Assembly: GCF_000758925.1 (NCBI RefSeq)
Contig: NZ_JRNC01000014.1
Location: 1 to 64,000 of the forward strand
Source of the DNA: Prevotella sp. S7-1-8
GTDB lineage: Bacteria; Bacteroidota; Bacteroidia; Bacteroidales; Bacteroidaceae
Length of the DNA: 64,000 nt
Direction of reading: 5' to 3'
In this document: in pieces, positions 25,093 through 33,529 of the stretch
Layout: each line of letters begins with the position of its first letter
How positions within the stretch are numbered: the first letter of the stretch is position 1
Position numbers and translations under genes: made by a program
The notes under the pieces: model-generated
What the model saw: the letters and a program-made list of their open reading frames with translations, nothing else
What the model was told of the DNA's origin: nothing
Databases searched by the model: none

Positions 25093-26733
25093 TTAGCGTT
25101 TCTTCAGTTGCAACTTGGGTATTTTTATTTTCTCACCCTCTTTAAATTCCGTGCGGCCATTATTTACCGCCTCCACGTAACATTCCATTCCCGGGCCAAG
25201 GTTCGCGGTGCTGATGCCGCGCAAGGTTTGTCCCTTACGCACAGTCAGCGTTCGGTCAACGCCCACGATTTTGTATGCGCCCGTTCTCACGCGCGCGTCC
25301 TTGTCATAGTTAGAGACGTTGGAGACTTGCACTTGACGCTTTGGCTTTTCGTCTGGCTGGGCAGGCGATTTCTTTTTTTCGGCTTGAGCCACGTTCGCGT
25401 CATTTGATAACTGTTTTTTTTTATTAGCGTTTGAGGACGTTTTTTCCAAGTTGTCTTTTTGCTTCGTTGTCGCGACAGGGGTTGCCAACTCTTTTTGAGA
25501 CTCCGACAGCACCGCCGCCGTTTTCATGCTGTCAGCCGTTTCCTGCTTTTTTAAACGCTCAAGAGCCACGGCTCGTGAAGCCGTGTCGCCATAATAGGTA
25601 TCAACCGGAATATTCTCCTCTGCTTCAAGATGTTGTATTCGATTTTCACGCTTGGCCAATTGTGAACTCAAATAAGCAATGGCGCCTACGCAAACAGCCA
25701 ACAAAACGACTCCCGCGACAACCAACAATTTTACGAACTTGCGCTGACGCCCCATCGCCTCTTGCAGCTCTGTCGCTCGCTTTTTTACCAACTCAAGCTC
25801 TACGCTATCTGTTTTTACCGCCTCTTCTACCTCTACGGGTGCATCCGTCTTTACCGATGGGCTCATTTTGTCAGGTTCTGTTGGCCGCGCTCCATCCTGC
25901 ATGTCCGCACTCTCCATCTCGCCTTTCGCTGTTGTCACGGCCTGCCTCCGGCCGTCTTCCCACACGACGTCTTGGTTCAAAAAAGTTGGTCGCTCGCCCG
26001 ACTGTTCGACAATTTCATCGTCATGCCCGTTTTCCGACGGCAAGTTTTCTTCTTCGGCAAAAGAGTTTCCAGCATCGTCTTTCGTAGGTTCAAGCGCGGA
26101 AAGGTCGCTCGCCGGGTATCGCGCGGTTTCGCTCTCCGTCACGTCGGGGCTTGTCTCGTCAAGCGTGGCTCCCCGATCTTCGTCGACAACCTCCTCGCCC
26201 TCATACGCGCTCGCGCTCTCTGTCTTGCCATCCTCCTCTTTGTCAGGGGCGTTTCCGGCGGTCATCGCCGTGTTTGGCGTCTCGTCTCCAGATGGCTCCT
26301 CCGTTTGTTTGGCAACTCCAGTTTTCGCCACGTCTTTTTCATCGCTTTCTTCGCTGTCATCCTGTTCTGTCATGCTTTCGGCAAATTTCTCGTCTATCTC
26401 GTCAAAATTCACCCCATCATTCACCATCACCGTCTCAAATTGAGCGAATGGGCGGTTCACCTGATCGCGCATGGAAGTGTCCGCGGTGAAGTTTATTTTG
26501 TCACGCCCCTCTATGACGATGGGTTCTCCCGTGTTCACGTCCACGCTCTTGCGAGCGGCCACAGCCGTAACTTTAAACGTGCCAAGCCCTCTCACTTTCA
26601 CCTGTCTATCGTATTTAAGCCCATCGTTTATGGAATCAAAAAAACAGTTGACAAACGTTTCCGCGGCGCCTCTGTCAAGCTTAAACTTCGCGGCGAGCGT
26701 CTTGGCCAGGTCTCTATTGTATAACTTGCTCAT
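25093..26733 (-). CDS. HU-domain protein with acidic linker, membrane anchor and LysM-like end
   Basis: The 546-residue protein has an unusual architecture. Residues 1-95 form an HU/IHF DNA-binding fold (RDLAKTLAAKFKLDRGAAETF, VKVRGLGTFKV, KSVDVNTGEPIVIEGRDKI). A very acidic, low-complexity region spans about 110-310. A single transmembrane helix lies at about 333-359 (KLLVVAGVVLLAVCVGAIAYL), then a charged linker, and a C-terminal LysM-like domain (about 485-541: LTVRKGQTLRGISTANLG ... VEAVNNGRTEFKEGEKIKIP). The topology suggests that it holds DNA at the inner membrane while its other end contacts peptidoglycan. It is the last gene after a small HU gene, rimO and ftsY. The tether role is inference. 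Confidence 0.85.
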   Translation of the reverse strand: MSKLYNRDLAKTLAAKFKLDRGAAETFVNCFFDSINDGLKYDRQVKVRGLGTFKVTAVAARKSVDVNTGEPIVIEGRDKINFTADTSMRDQVNRPFAQFETVMVNDGVNFDEIDEKFAESMTEQDDSEESDEKDVAKTGVAKQTEEPSGDETPNTAMTAGNAPDKEEDGKTESASAYEGEEVVDEDRGATLDETSPDVTESETARYPASDLSALEPTKDDAGNSFAEEENLPSENGHDDEIVEQSGERPTFLNQDVVWEDGRRQAVTTAKGEMESADMQDGARPTEPDKMSPSVKTDAPVEVEEAVKTDSVELELVKKRATELQEAMGRQRKFVKLLVVAGVVLLAVCVGAIAYLSSQLAKRENRIQHLEAEENIPVDTYYGDTASRAVALERLKKQETADSMKTAAVLSESQKELATPVATTKQKDNLEKTSSNANKKKQLSNDANVAQAEKKKSPAQPDEKPKRQVQVSNVSNYDKDARVRTGAYKIVGVDRTLTVRKGQTLRGISTANLGPGMECYVEAVNNGRTEFKEGEKIKIPKLQLKKR

Positions 26734-26747
26734 GCTCTACACGTTTA

Positions 26748-27026
26748 TTATGAGTTTTTTAAAGTTTCCTTTAGCAATGCGGCCGGTTTGAAATTGAGCA
26801 CCAACTTGGGTGGCACAAGCATGCGTTGCTGCGTCGCCGGGTTGGTGACGATACGTTCCAAGCGTTTTTTTACCTCGAAGGTTCCAAAGTTGGTGACCTG
26901 CACGCTGTCTCCATTTTCAAAGTGCTCTCCCATCTCCTCCACCAAGGCCGTTACCATTTTTTGCGTGTCGGCCTGCGTATATCCAGCCCGTTGAGCCAAG
27001 TCCGCAACAAATTCCTTGTTATTCAT
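26748..27026 (-). CDS. HU-family DNA-binding protein
   Basis: The 92-residue HU/IHF-like protein shows the dimerisation helices (NKEFVADLAQRAGYTQADTQKMVTALVEEM), the beta-arm base VQVTNFGTFEVKKRLERIVTNPATQQRM, and the closing FKPAALLKETL. It bends and compacts DNA. Its ATG overlaps the rimO stop codon (ATGA), and the HU-TM-LysM gene follows 14 bp after its stop. Translational coupling suggests that the two HU-type proteins are made together, possibly as partners, since HU proteins dimerise. Confidence 0.9.
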   Translation of the reverse strand: MNNKEFVADLAQRAGYTQADTQKMVTALVEEMGEHFENGDSVQVTNFGTFEVKKRLERIVTNPATQQRMLVPPKLVLNFKPAALLKETLKNS

Positions 27027-28354
27027 ACCTCTCCGTATAAGTCAAATTCCTCACTGTCGGTTATTCTCACATCATAAAAACATCCGGTTCGCAGCCTTCG
27101 ACGCCCCACCGGGATAAGCACCTCGGGGTCCACGTCGGGCGAGCAAGTCTCCGTTCGCCCGATGTAATAATTGCCCTCTCGCCGGTCTATAATCACTTTC
27201 AGCGTCTTGCCTACTTTCGCGGCTTCTATCTCTTTGCTGATATTCTGCTGCACGCTCATCAACTCATCCACGCGTCGACGCTTTACCTCTTCTGGCACGT
27301 CGTCAGCGTAATGGAGAGCCGAGTAGGTACCTTCTTCTTCCGAATAGGCAAAGGCTCCCATGCGCTCAAAGCGCGTGTCGCGAACAAAATCGACCAGCTC
27401 TCTAAAATCGGCCTCTGTCTCGCCGGGAAACCCCACCAACAATGTGGTGCGGAGCGTAATGCCGGGTACGGCCTCGCGTATCTTCTTGACCAAGGCCACC
27501 GTCTCCGCCTTGGTGACATGCCTGCGCATGCGCGTGAGCATGTTGTCCGAGATGTGCTGCAACGCTATGTCCAAATATTTGCATACATTGGGTTTCTCGC
27601 GCATCACGTCCAACAACTCCAGCGGGAACTGGTTTGGGTAGGCGTAGTGCAGTCTAATCCATTTTACGCCCTTGATATCAGCCATGCGGCTCACAAGCTC
27701 CGCTATACGGGGCTTGCCGTAAAGGTCCACGCCATAATAGGTAAGCTCTTGCTCGATAATCTGAAACTCCTTGACGCCGTCGGCGACAAGACCCTCCACC
27801 TCTCGCAAAATGTCCTCGATGCTTCGCGACACGTGCTTGCCCGTGATCAGCGGTATGGCGCAATAGGCACAGTGGCGGTCGCATCCCTCGGCTATTTTGA
27901 CGTAAGCGTAATGCTTGGGCGTGGTAATTTTTCGGCTCAGCGCACTCGTTTGACGCCGCTCCATGAACGTGGTGGACTCACTGGCTTGCGCGGTCGACGG
28001 CCCAAGGTCTGCCAAAAGGTTTTTGTAATCAAACTTTCCATAAAACTTGTCGACCTCCGGTATGGACGCCTCCAAATCCGATTTGTAACGCTGCGACAGG
28101 CATCCCATAACGTACAGTTGCCCCAAGCGGCCCTCTTTTTTGGCCTCCACAAACTCAAGGATGGTGTTCACGCTTTCCTCTTTGGCCGCTTCTATAAAGC
28201 CGCAAGTGTTGACAACGGCTATCTCTCCCTGCACACGCTTGGGATCGTGGACGCACTCATAGCCCAAGTTCTCAAACTTGCGCATGAGCGTCTCCGAGTC
28301 TACAAGGTTTTTGGAGCAACCCAAAGTAATGAAATCTATTCTGTTTTTCTTCAT
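27023..28354 (-). CDS. rimO: Ribosomal protein S12 methylthiotransferase RimO
   Basis: The 443-residue radical-SAM enzyme adds a methylthio group to Asp88/89 of ribosomal protein S12. The N-terminal UPF0004 domain has its three cluster cysteines (TLGCSKNLVDSE, VNTCGFIEAAKEES, VMGCLSQRY). The radical-SAM motif is EGCDRHCAYCAIP at about 148-160, and a TRAM domain closes the protein. The opening ITLGCSKNLVDSE distinguishes RimO from MiaB. It starts 4 bp after the ftsY stop and overlaps the HU gene by the ATGA arrangement, so ftsY-rimO-HU form one operon. Confidence 0.95.
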   Translation of the reverse strand: MKKNRIDFITLGCSKNLVDSETLMRKFENLGYECVHDPKRVQGEIAVVNTCGFIEAAKEESVNTILEFVEAKKEGRLGQLYVMGCLSQRYKSDLEASIPEVDKFYGKFDYKNLLADLGPSTAQASESTTFMERRQTSALSRKITTPKHYAYVKIAEGCDRHCAYCAIPLITGKHVSRSIEDILREVEGLVADGVKEFQIIEQELTYYGVDLYGKPRIAELVSRMADIKGVKWIRLHYAYPNQFPLELLDVMREKPNVCKYLDIALQHISDNMLTRMRRHVTKAETVALVKKIREAVPGITLRTTLLVGFPGETEADFRELVDFVRDTRFERMGAFAYSEEEGTYSALHYADDVPEEVKRRRVDELMSVQQNISKEIEAAKVGKTLKVIIDRREGNYYIGRTETCSPDVDPEVLIPVGRRRLRTGCFYDVRITDSEEFDLYGEV

Positions 28355-28358
28355 CCTG

Positions 28359-29306
28359 TCAGAATAGCGAGTCCACGAATTCCCTGCGATTGAAGAGTTG
28401 CAGATCTTCCATTTTCTCTCCCAAGCCTATATATTTCACGGGCACTTTCAATTGGTCTGAAATGCCTATCACCACCCCACCCTTGGCGGTGCCGTCGAGC
28501 TTGGTGATAGCCAATGACGTGATTTGCGTCACGGCGGCAAACTGTTTGGCCTGCTCGAAAGCGTTTTGGCCGGTGCTGCCGTCCAAGACGAGCAGCACTT
28601 CGTCGGGCGCCGAGGGCTCAACTTTTTTCATCACGTCCTTTATTTTCTTAAGCTCGTTCATCAGCCCCACCTTGTTATGCAGCCTGCCCGCGGTGTCTAT
28701 GAGCACCACGTCGGCGCCGTTGGCCTTGGCGCTCTGCAGCGTGTCAAACGCCACGCTGGCCGGGTCTGACCCCATCTGCTGCCTCACGACCGGCACCCCC
28801 ACGCGCTCTCCCCAAATGGATATTTGCTCCACGGCGGCCGCCCTGAAGGTGTCCGCGGCGCCAAGGTACACTTTCTTGCCCGCCGCCTTGAACTGATAGG
28901 CCAGCTTTCCTATTGTCGTGGTTTTGCCCACGCCGTTCACGCCCACCACCAACACGACGTATGGGCGATGGTCTGCGGGCAAATCCCAATTGTCATTATC
29001 CTCAGACCTGTTCTCGGTGAGTAGCGAGGCTATCTCGTCTTTCAATATGTTGTGAAGCTCTGACGTAGAAACGTATTTGTCTCGAGCCACTCTCGCCTCA
29101 ATGCGCCCGATAATTTTCAAGGTTGTGTCCACACCAACGTCAGAGGAAATGAGCACCTCCTCGAGATTGTCGAGCACGTCATCGTCCACTTGCGACTTTC
29201 CTGCCACGGCCCTCGCCAACTTGTTAAACACGTTCTGTTTGGTCTTTTCCAACCCTTGGTCGAGCGTTTCCTTTTTTTTCTTGTTGAATAATCCGAATAA
29301 TCCCAT
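28359..29306 (-). CDS. ftsY: Signal recognition particle receptor FtsY
   Basis: The 315-residue GTPase docks ribosome-SRP complexes at the membrane. It is the short form without the long acidic A domain. The N domain (about 15-95) precedes the G domain with G1 GVNGVGKTTTIGKLAYQ, DTFRAAAVEQ, G3 IDTAGRLHNK and G4 TKLDGTAKGG. It is first in an operon with rimO and the two HU-type genes. In many Bacteroidetes ftsY follows rpmB, rpmG and a small DUF4295 gene; here those are absent and a 775-bp gap without clear genes lies upstream. Confidence 0.94.
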   Translation of the reverse strand: MGLFGLFNKKKKETLDQGLEKTKQNVFNKLARAVAGKSQVDDDVLDNLEEVLISSDVGVDTTLKIIGRIEARVARDKYVSTSELHNILKDEIASLLTENRSEDNDNWDLPADHRPYVVLVVGVNGVGKTTTIGKLAYQFKAAGKKVYLGAADTFRAAAVEQISIWGERVGVPVVRQQMGSDPASVAFDTLQSAKANGADVVLIDTAGRLHNKVGLMNELKKIKDVMKKVEPSAPDEVLLVLDGSTGQNAFEQAKQFAAVTQITSLAITKLDGTAKGGVVIGISDQLKVPVKYIGLGEKMEDLQLFNRREFVDSLF

Positions 29307-30040
29307 GTGACAATTCTATCAGTTTAATATGCAAACTTACGAAAAATTATCGAGTTATCCGATGGTTCTGACAAAAAGTTAACGAGCGCACCAGAATATC
29401 CAGCTTTTGGATGAAGCCCTTGTTGGTAAACGGTAACAAACCCACCCCACATCAAAGGGGGTTTTGGAGGCGCGCGCCAAGGCCAGGCCTTTGGCAAGCG
29501 ACAGCATTCTGACATAGCCTTTGCGCGTAAATGTGGCACAAGGCATACATGTGCAAAAAATTATGACAAAGACCTCTTCGTGCTTCGCTTGTTTGAAAAT
29601 AACAAATCAAATTCTCAAAACAAAGCCAGCAATTAGAGTTTTTATTAAATGGCTATATATAAGCGTGTTATGCGGATATCTACTCAAAACATATCAAATA
29701 GTTTTCTGATGTCGCCGCGTTTGGTATCTTATCGAGCCAGAATTAGCGATTAAACGACACGCCAAAAATGCTTAAACACAATGCGAATAGGTACGAAAGA
29801 CAATACGAATAGCATTCCATGGGAAAATGAACGATGAAAAAAGAGAAGCGGTCTGACTTATTATTTACAAACTGATGCTAATTTTTCTCTATTTCATCTT
29901 TTTTCCATGACAAGTTTTTAGTGAAGTTTTCATGACAATTTCCACGCGGAAACGTCGCGCCACGGATTGCGCCATACTCTCCGTGGGCGCAAGGGCTAAA
30001 TAGCGAGCTGGCATTTTTGGCCATTCCAACTAAAAAAGCT
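29307..30040. other. Gap without a recognisable gene
   Basis: No frame in this stretch has coding character. It holds one copy of a dispersed repeat (29746-29800), a hairpin (29957-29990, CCACGGA/TCCGTGG with GCG outer pairing), and A/T-rich sequence. The ftsY promoter must lie near 29310-29400 on the minus strand, but I see no clear consensus. Confidence 0.5.
29746..29800. repeat. Dispersed intergenic repeat, copy 1
   Basis: GCGATTA, CACGCCA and then TAAACACAATGCGAATAGG occur in order. The same three blocks with similar spacing occur at 41003-41064 (TAAACGCAATGCGAATGG). Neither copy lies in a gene. Confidence 0.5.
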
Positions 30041-30042
30041 AC

Positions 30043-30050
30043 CTTTGTCA
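30043..30050 (+). promoter_or_regulatory. Promoter of addAB
   Basis: TACCTTTG, a Bacteroidetes -7 element, lies about 32 bp before the addA start. Confidence 0.6.
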
Positions 30051-30081
30051 TCATAATATCGCAGCCGCGCAAATCAGCCTC

Positions 30082-33000
30082 ATGACAGATTCAACCAAAC
30101 CTATCACCATTTACAAAGCCAGTGCCGGCAGTGGCAAAACCTTCACGCTGGCCGTGGAATACATCAAGTTGCTTGTGCTAAACCCACAAAACTACCGCAA
30201 CATTCTGGCAGTGACCTTTACCAACAAAGCAACCGAGGAAATGAAGACCCGCATATTGGGGCAACTTTACGGCATAGGCAACGCGCTGCCAGACTCCGAG
30301 GATTACATGGACTGCATGCGGCAGGCGTTTCCAAAGATGGGAGACACCATGATACGCCAAAGGGCCAAGGAAGCTTTGGATCTTGTGCTGCACAACTACC
30401 ATTATTTCAAGGTGGAGACCATAGACAGCTTCTTCCAGCGCATATTGCGCAATCTCGCGCGCGAGCTTGGGCTGACGGCTAACCTGACGGTGGCCCTGAA
30501 CGACAGCGAGGTGGAAGAGCGGGCCGTGGACAATATCATTGAGAACATAAGCGGCGACGACGACCCACTGCTCACGTGGGTCATGGATTTTGTCACGGAA
30601 AAAATAGACGACGAAAAAAATTGGAATGTCATTGGACAAATAAAAAACTTCGGCAAGAATATCTTCAAGGATTTTTACAAAGAGCACCAGCGAGAGCTAA
30701 GGCGCATCATGGACGACCCGGAGTTTTTCAAGCGATACACCAACAAGCTCAGGGCCATGAGAGCCGAGGCCAACAAAACAATGGGAGCCTTAGCCGCGGA
30801 GTATCGGAAAATAGTGGACGAGCGCCTCATCACGGACAAAGACTTCTTCCAAGGCGGCAAAGGCGTGCCCGGTTATTACGCCAAGATAGCCGCAGGCAAT
30901 TTCACGGACGACAAAATGCCCAACTCGTATGTGGCCAAAGCCATCGAGGACCCCATTTGCTTGGTCAGGAAAGGCACCGAGAACAATCCAACCAGCCAAG
31001 TGATAATCAGCGAGATAGGACCGCTCTTGCGCCGAACGGAAGAGGAGCGAGAGCGACAAAGCGTGGTGGTAAGGTCGGTCGATCTTACATTGGGCAACAT
31101 CAATGAGCTGAGATTGCTCGGAAGGATAGAGAGAGAGGTGAGACGCATCAACGCTGACAATAACAACTATCCGCTTTCCAACACCCAAAAATTGCTCAAC
31201 GATCTTATAGACAAACAAGACTCTCCGTTCATCTACGAGAAGATAGGCGCGCGGCTACGCTATATCATGATAGACGAGTTTCAAGACACCAGCACCGTGC
31301 AATGGAGCAATTTCAAGGTGCTGCTGGACGATTGTCTCGCGCACAACAACGGCTCACTGATAGTTGGCGACGTGAAACAGAGCATTTACAGGTGGCGCAA
31401 TGGCGACTGGCACCTGCTGCAAAACCTCACGCCGGAAAACGACAGCAGGATAGAGATAAAAACCTTGAGCACCAACTATCGCTCCAAACGAAACATCATA
31501 CGGTTTAACAATGTCTTTTTTAAAATAGCGTCACGGCTGTCTACCGACGACGCCATAGCCACCCTCGAGCTTGGCGACGCTCCATCGCCCTTGCTGCTCG
31601 AGGCCCAAGACATAGCGCGCGCGTATGGCGACGTGGTGCAGCGTGTGTCGGCCAAAGAAGCCCAAATGGACGAGAGCGCCGCCGGGTCTGTGACCATTCG
31701 GTTGATACCTGCCAAGGAATACGAGACACAAATGATCATGGAGGTTGGCCACACGCTGGAAGAGTTGCTGTCGGCCGGAATTCGCCCGGGGAAAATAGCC
31801 ATCCTCGCCAGAAACCGAAAGCATATCAGGATGCTTGCCAATTATTTCCAACAAAACGCCATTGAGCTGAACGGTGGGCCCACGATGGTGCCCATGGTGT
31901 CTGACGAGGCGTTCCGACTCAGAGCCTCGCTTGCCGTAAACACCATCGTAAGGGCCATGCGCCTGCTGGCAAACCCAAACGACAAGCTCACCGCCGCCGC
32001 GCTCGTGAAAGCCTACCGCAAAATAAAAGGCAATGCCGAGTGCGTGCCAGACAGTGAGATGTTTGCCGGGAAAAACGAGCTTTACGAGCAGCTTCCACAA
32101 GAAATGACACGCCGCTGGAACGAGCTCCTGTCCACGCCACTTGTGGATTTGGCTGAGAAACTGTATCATATTTTCAATTTGGAAGAGCTGGAAGGGCAGA
32201 GCGCATACGTTTGCGCCTTTTTCGACAAGCTCTCCGACTTCGCGCAAGAATACGTGGCAGGCATAGACGACTTCTTGAAAGAATGGGATGAAAACATAGC
32301 AGACAAATCCATTCAGAGCGACGAGGTGGATGGCGTGAGGCTGTTGACCATACACAAAAGCAAGGGATTGGAGTTTGAGAACGTGATTATACCTTTCTGC
32401 GACTGGAAGACAGAGATGAGCACCGACGTGCTATGGGTGGCTCCCAAACATGCCCCTTACAACGAGCTGCCGTTGGTGCCCGTGAATTTTTACACCAACA
32501 AGCTGATGGGCTCCATATACCGCGAGCAATATCAAAGCGAGCACCTGAAAAACCTTGTGGACAACCTGAACCTGCTCTACGTGGCTTTCACGCGCGCCGG
32601 TTGCAATCTCTTCGTGTTTGGGAAAAAAGGCCGAGCGGAATACCCCTCTACCTTGATAGGCAAGGTACTCGAGTTCGAGGGGCCCAACCCACTTGAAAAA
32701 AATGACGCCGACAAAGATGGGCCAAGGGTCAAATTGGCCGACATACTTCCGGGGCACACCTTGGAAAACGGCGAGGATGATGTCACTACGTTTCAGTTTG
32801 GAACGCTATGCCCCGCGCGAGAGGAAAAGACAAAAGCCACGAGCAACGTTTTTGAGCAGGCCGAGCAAGGGGTTAGAATACCTGTCAGGAACTATGACAC
32901 CAAGGCCATTTTCAGGCAAAGCAATGACAGCGTTAACTTCGTGACGCCCCAAGACGATTTGGATGAAAACGAGAGAAGACAGTCATATATCCAGACGGGA

Positions 33001-33450
33001 AACATATTGCACGCGCTACTGGCCTCGATCGTGACTGCCGACGACGTGAGCGAGGCTATAGACAAGTTGGAGTTTGATGGCGTGTTGTACGGCAAGCCCA
33101 TGACGCGCCAGAAGCTAAAGGCAATGGTTGACGACCGACTGTCCAAGCCGGAAGTGGCTCGATGGTTCACCCCCGAATGGCAAGTTTTAAACGAGCGCGA
33201 TATCTTGTCATACGACAAAAGCAACGGGAATGTCAAGAAAAACCGTCCAGACCGCGTGATATATAATAAGGAGGAGGTGATCGTGATAGACTTTAAGACA
33301 GGCAAGGAGATGAGCATGCACCACGCGCAGGTAAGGGGCTACATGGCCTTGTTGCGCGAGATGGGCTACGACAATGTGTCCGGATATTTGTGGTACATAG
33401 AACCCAACCGCACCGTAAGGGTGGAACCGGGCCAAGGTAACGAGGTATAG
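30082..33450 (+). CDS. addA: AddA/RecB-like helicase-nuclease
   Basis: The 1122-residue protein is the large subunit of a double-strand-break resection enzyme. Helicase motifs are in order: YKASAGSGKTFTLAVEYIK (about 10-28), ILAVTFTNKATEEMK, YIMIDEFQDTSTVQW, IVGDVKQSIYRWRNGD, LSTNYRSK, LTIHKSKGLEFENVIIPF and LLYVAFTRAGCNLFVFG. The C-terminus has a PD-(D/E)XK nuclease (RPDRVIYNKEEVIVIDFKTGKE). It lies 80 bp upstream of the addB-like gene. In Bacteroidetes this two-gene AddAB arrangement replaces RecBCD. The name addA versus recB is a matter of family naming. Confidence 0.88.
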   Translation: MTDSTKPITIYKASAGSGKTFTLAVEYIKLLVLNPQNYRNILAVTFTNKATEEMKTRILGQLYGIGNALPDSEDYMDCMRQAFPKMGDTMIRQRAKEALDLVLHNYHYFKVETIDSFFQRILRNLARELGLTANLTVALNDSEVEERAVDNIIENISGDDDPLLTWVMDFVTEKIDDEKNWNVIGQIKNFGKNIFKDFYKEHQRELRRIMDDPEFFKRYTNKLRAMRAEANKTMGALAAEYRKIVDERLITDKDFFQGGKGVPGYYAKIAAGNFTDDKMPNSYVAKAIEDPICLVRKGTENNPTSQVIISEIGPLLRRTEEERERQSVVVRSVDLTLGNINELRLLGRIEREVRRINADNNNYPLSNTQKLLNDLIDKQDSPFIYEKIGARLRYIMIDEFQDTSTVQWSNFKVLLDDCLAHNNGSLIVGDVKQSIYRWRNGDWHLLQNLTPENDSRIEIKTLSTNYRSKRNIIRFNNVFFKIASRLSTDDAIATLELGDAPSPLLLEAQDIARAYGDVVQRVSAKEAQMDESAAGSVTIRLIPAKEYETQMIMEVGHTLEELLSAGIRPGKIAILARNRKHIRMLANYFQQNAIELNGGPTMVPMVSDEAFRLRASLAVNTIVRAMRLLANPNDKLTAAALVKAYRKIKGNAECVPDSEMFAGKNELYEQLPQEMTRRWNELLSTPLVDLAEKLYHIFNLEELEGQSAYVCAFFDKLSDFAQEYVAGIDDFLKEWDENIADKSIQSDEVDGVRLLTIHKSKGLEFENVIIPFCDWKTEMSTDVLWVAPKHAPYNELPLVPVNFYTNKLMGSIYREQYQSEHLKNLVDNLNLLYVAFTRAGCNLFVFGKKGRAEYPSTLIGKVLEFEGPNPLEKNDADKDGPRVKLADILPGHTLENGEDDVTTFQFGTLCPAREEKTKATSNVFEQAEQGVRIPVRNYDTKAIFRQSNDSVNFVTPQDDLDENERRQSYIQTGNILHALLASIVTADDVSEAIDKLEFDGVLYGKPMTRQKLKAMVDDRLSKPEVARWFTPEWQVLNERDILSYDKSNGNVKKNRPDRVIYNKEEVIVIDFKTGKEMSMHHAQVRGYMALLREMGYDNVSGYLWYIEPNRTVRVEPGQGNEV

Positions 33451-33529
33451 CGCGACAAGATAACCGCATTGGCCCGGTTGACAAGTTTTTATTTGGGTAC
33501 GGGCAACATTGAAATGGCATAAGAACTGG

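Noticed and set aside
29878..30072. 64-codon minus-strand frame before addA
   Set aside because: It overlaps the addA promoter and hairpin, and has no coding character.
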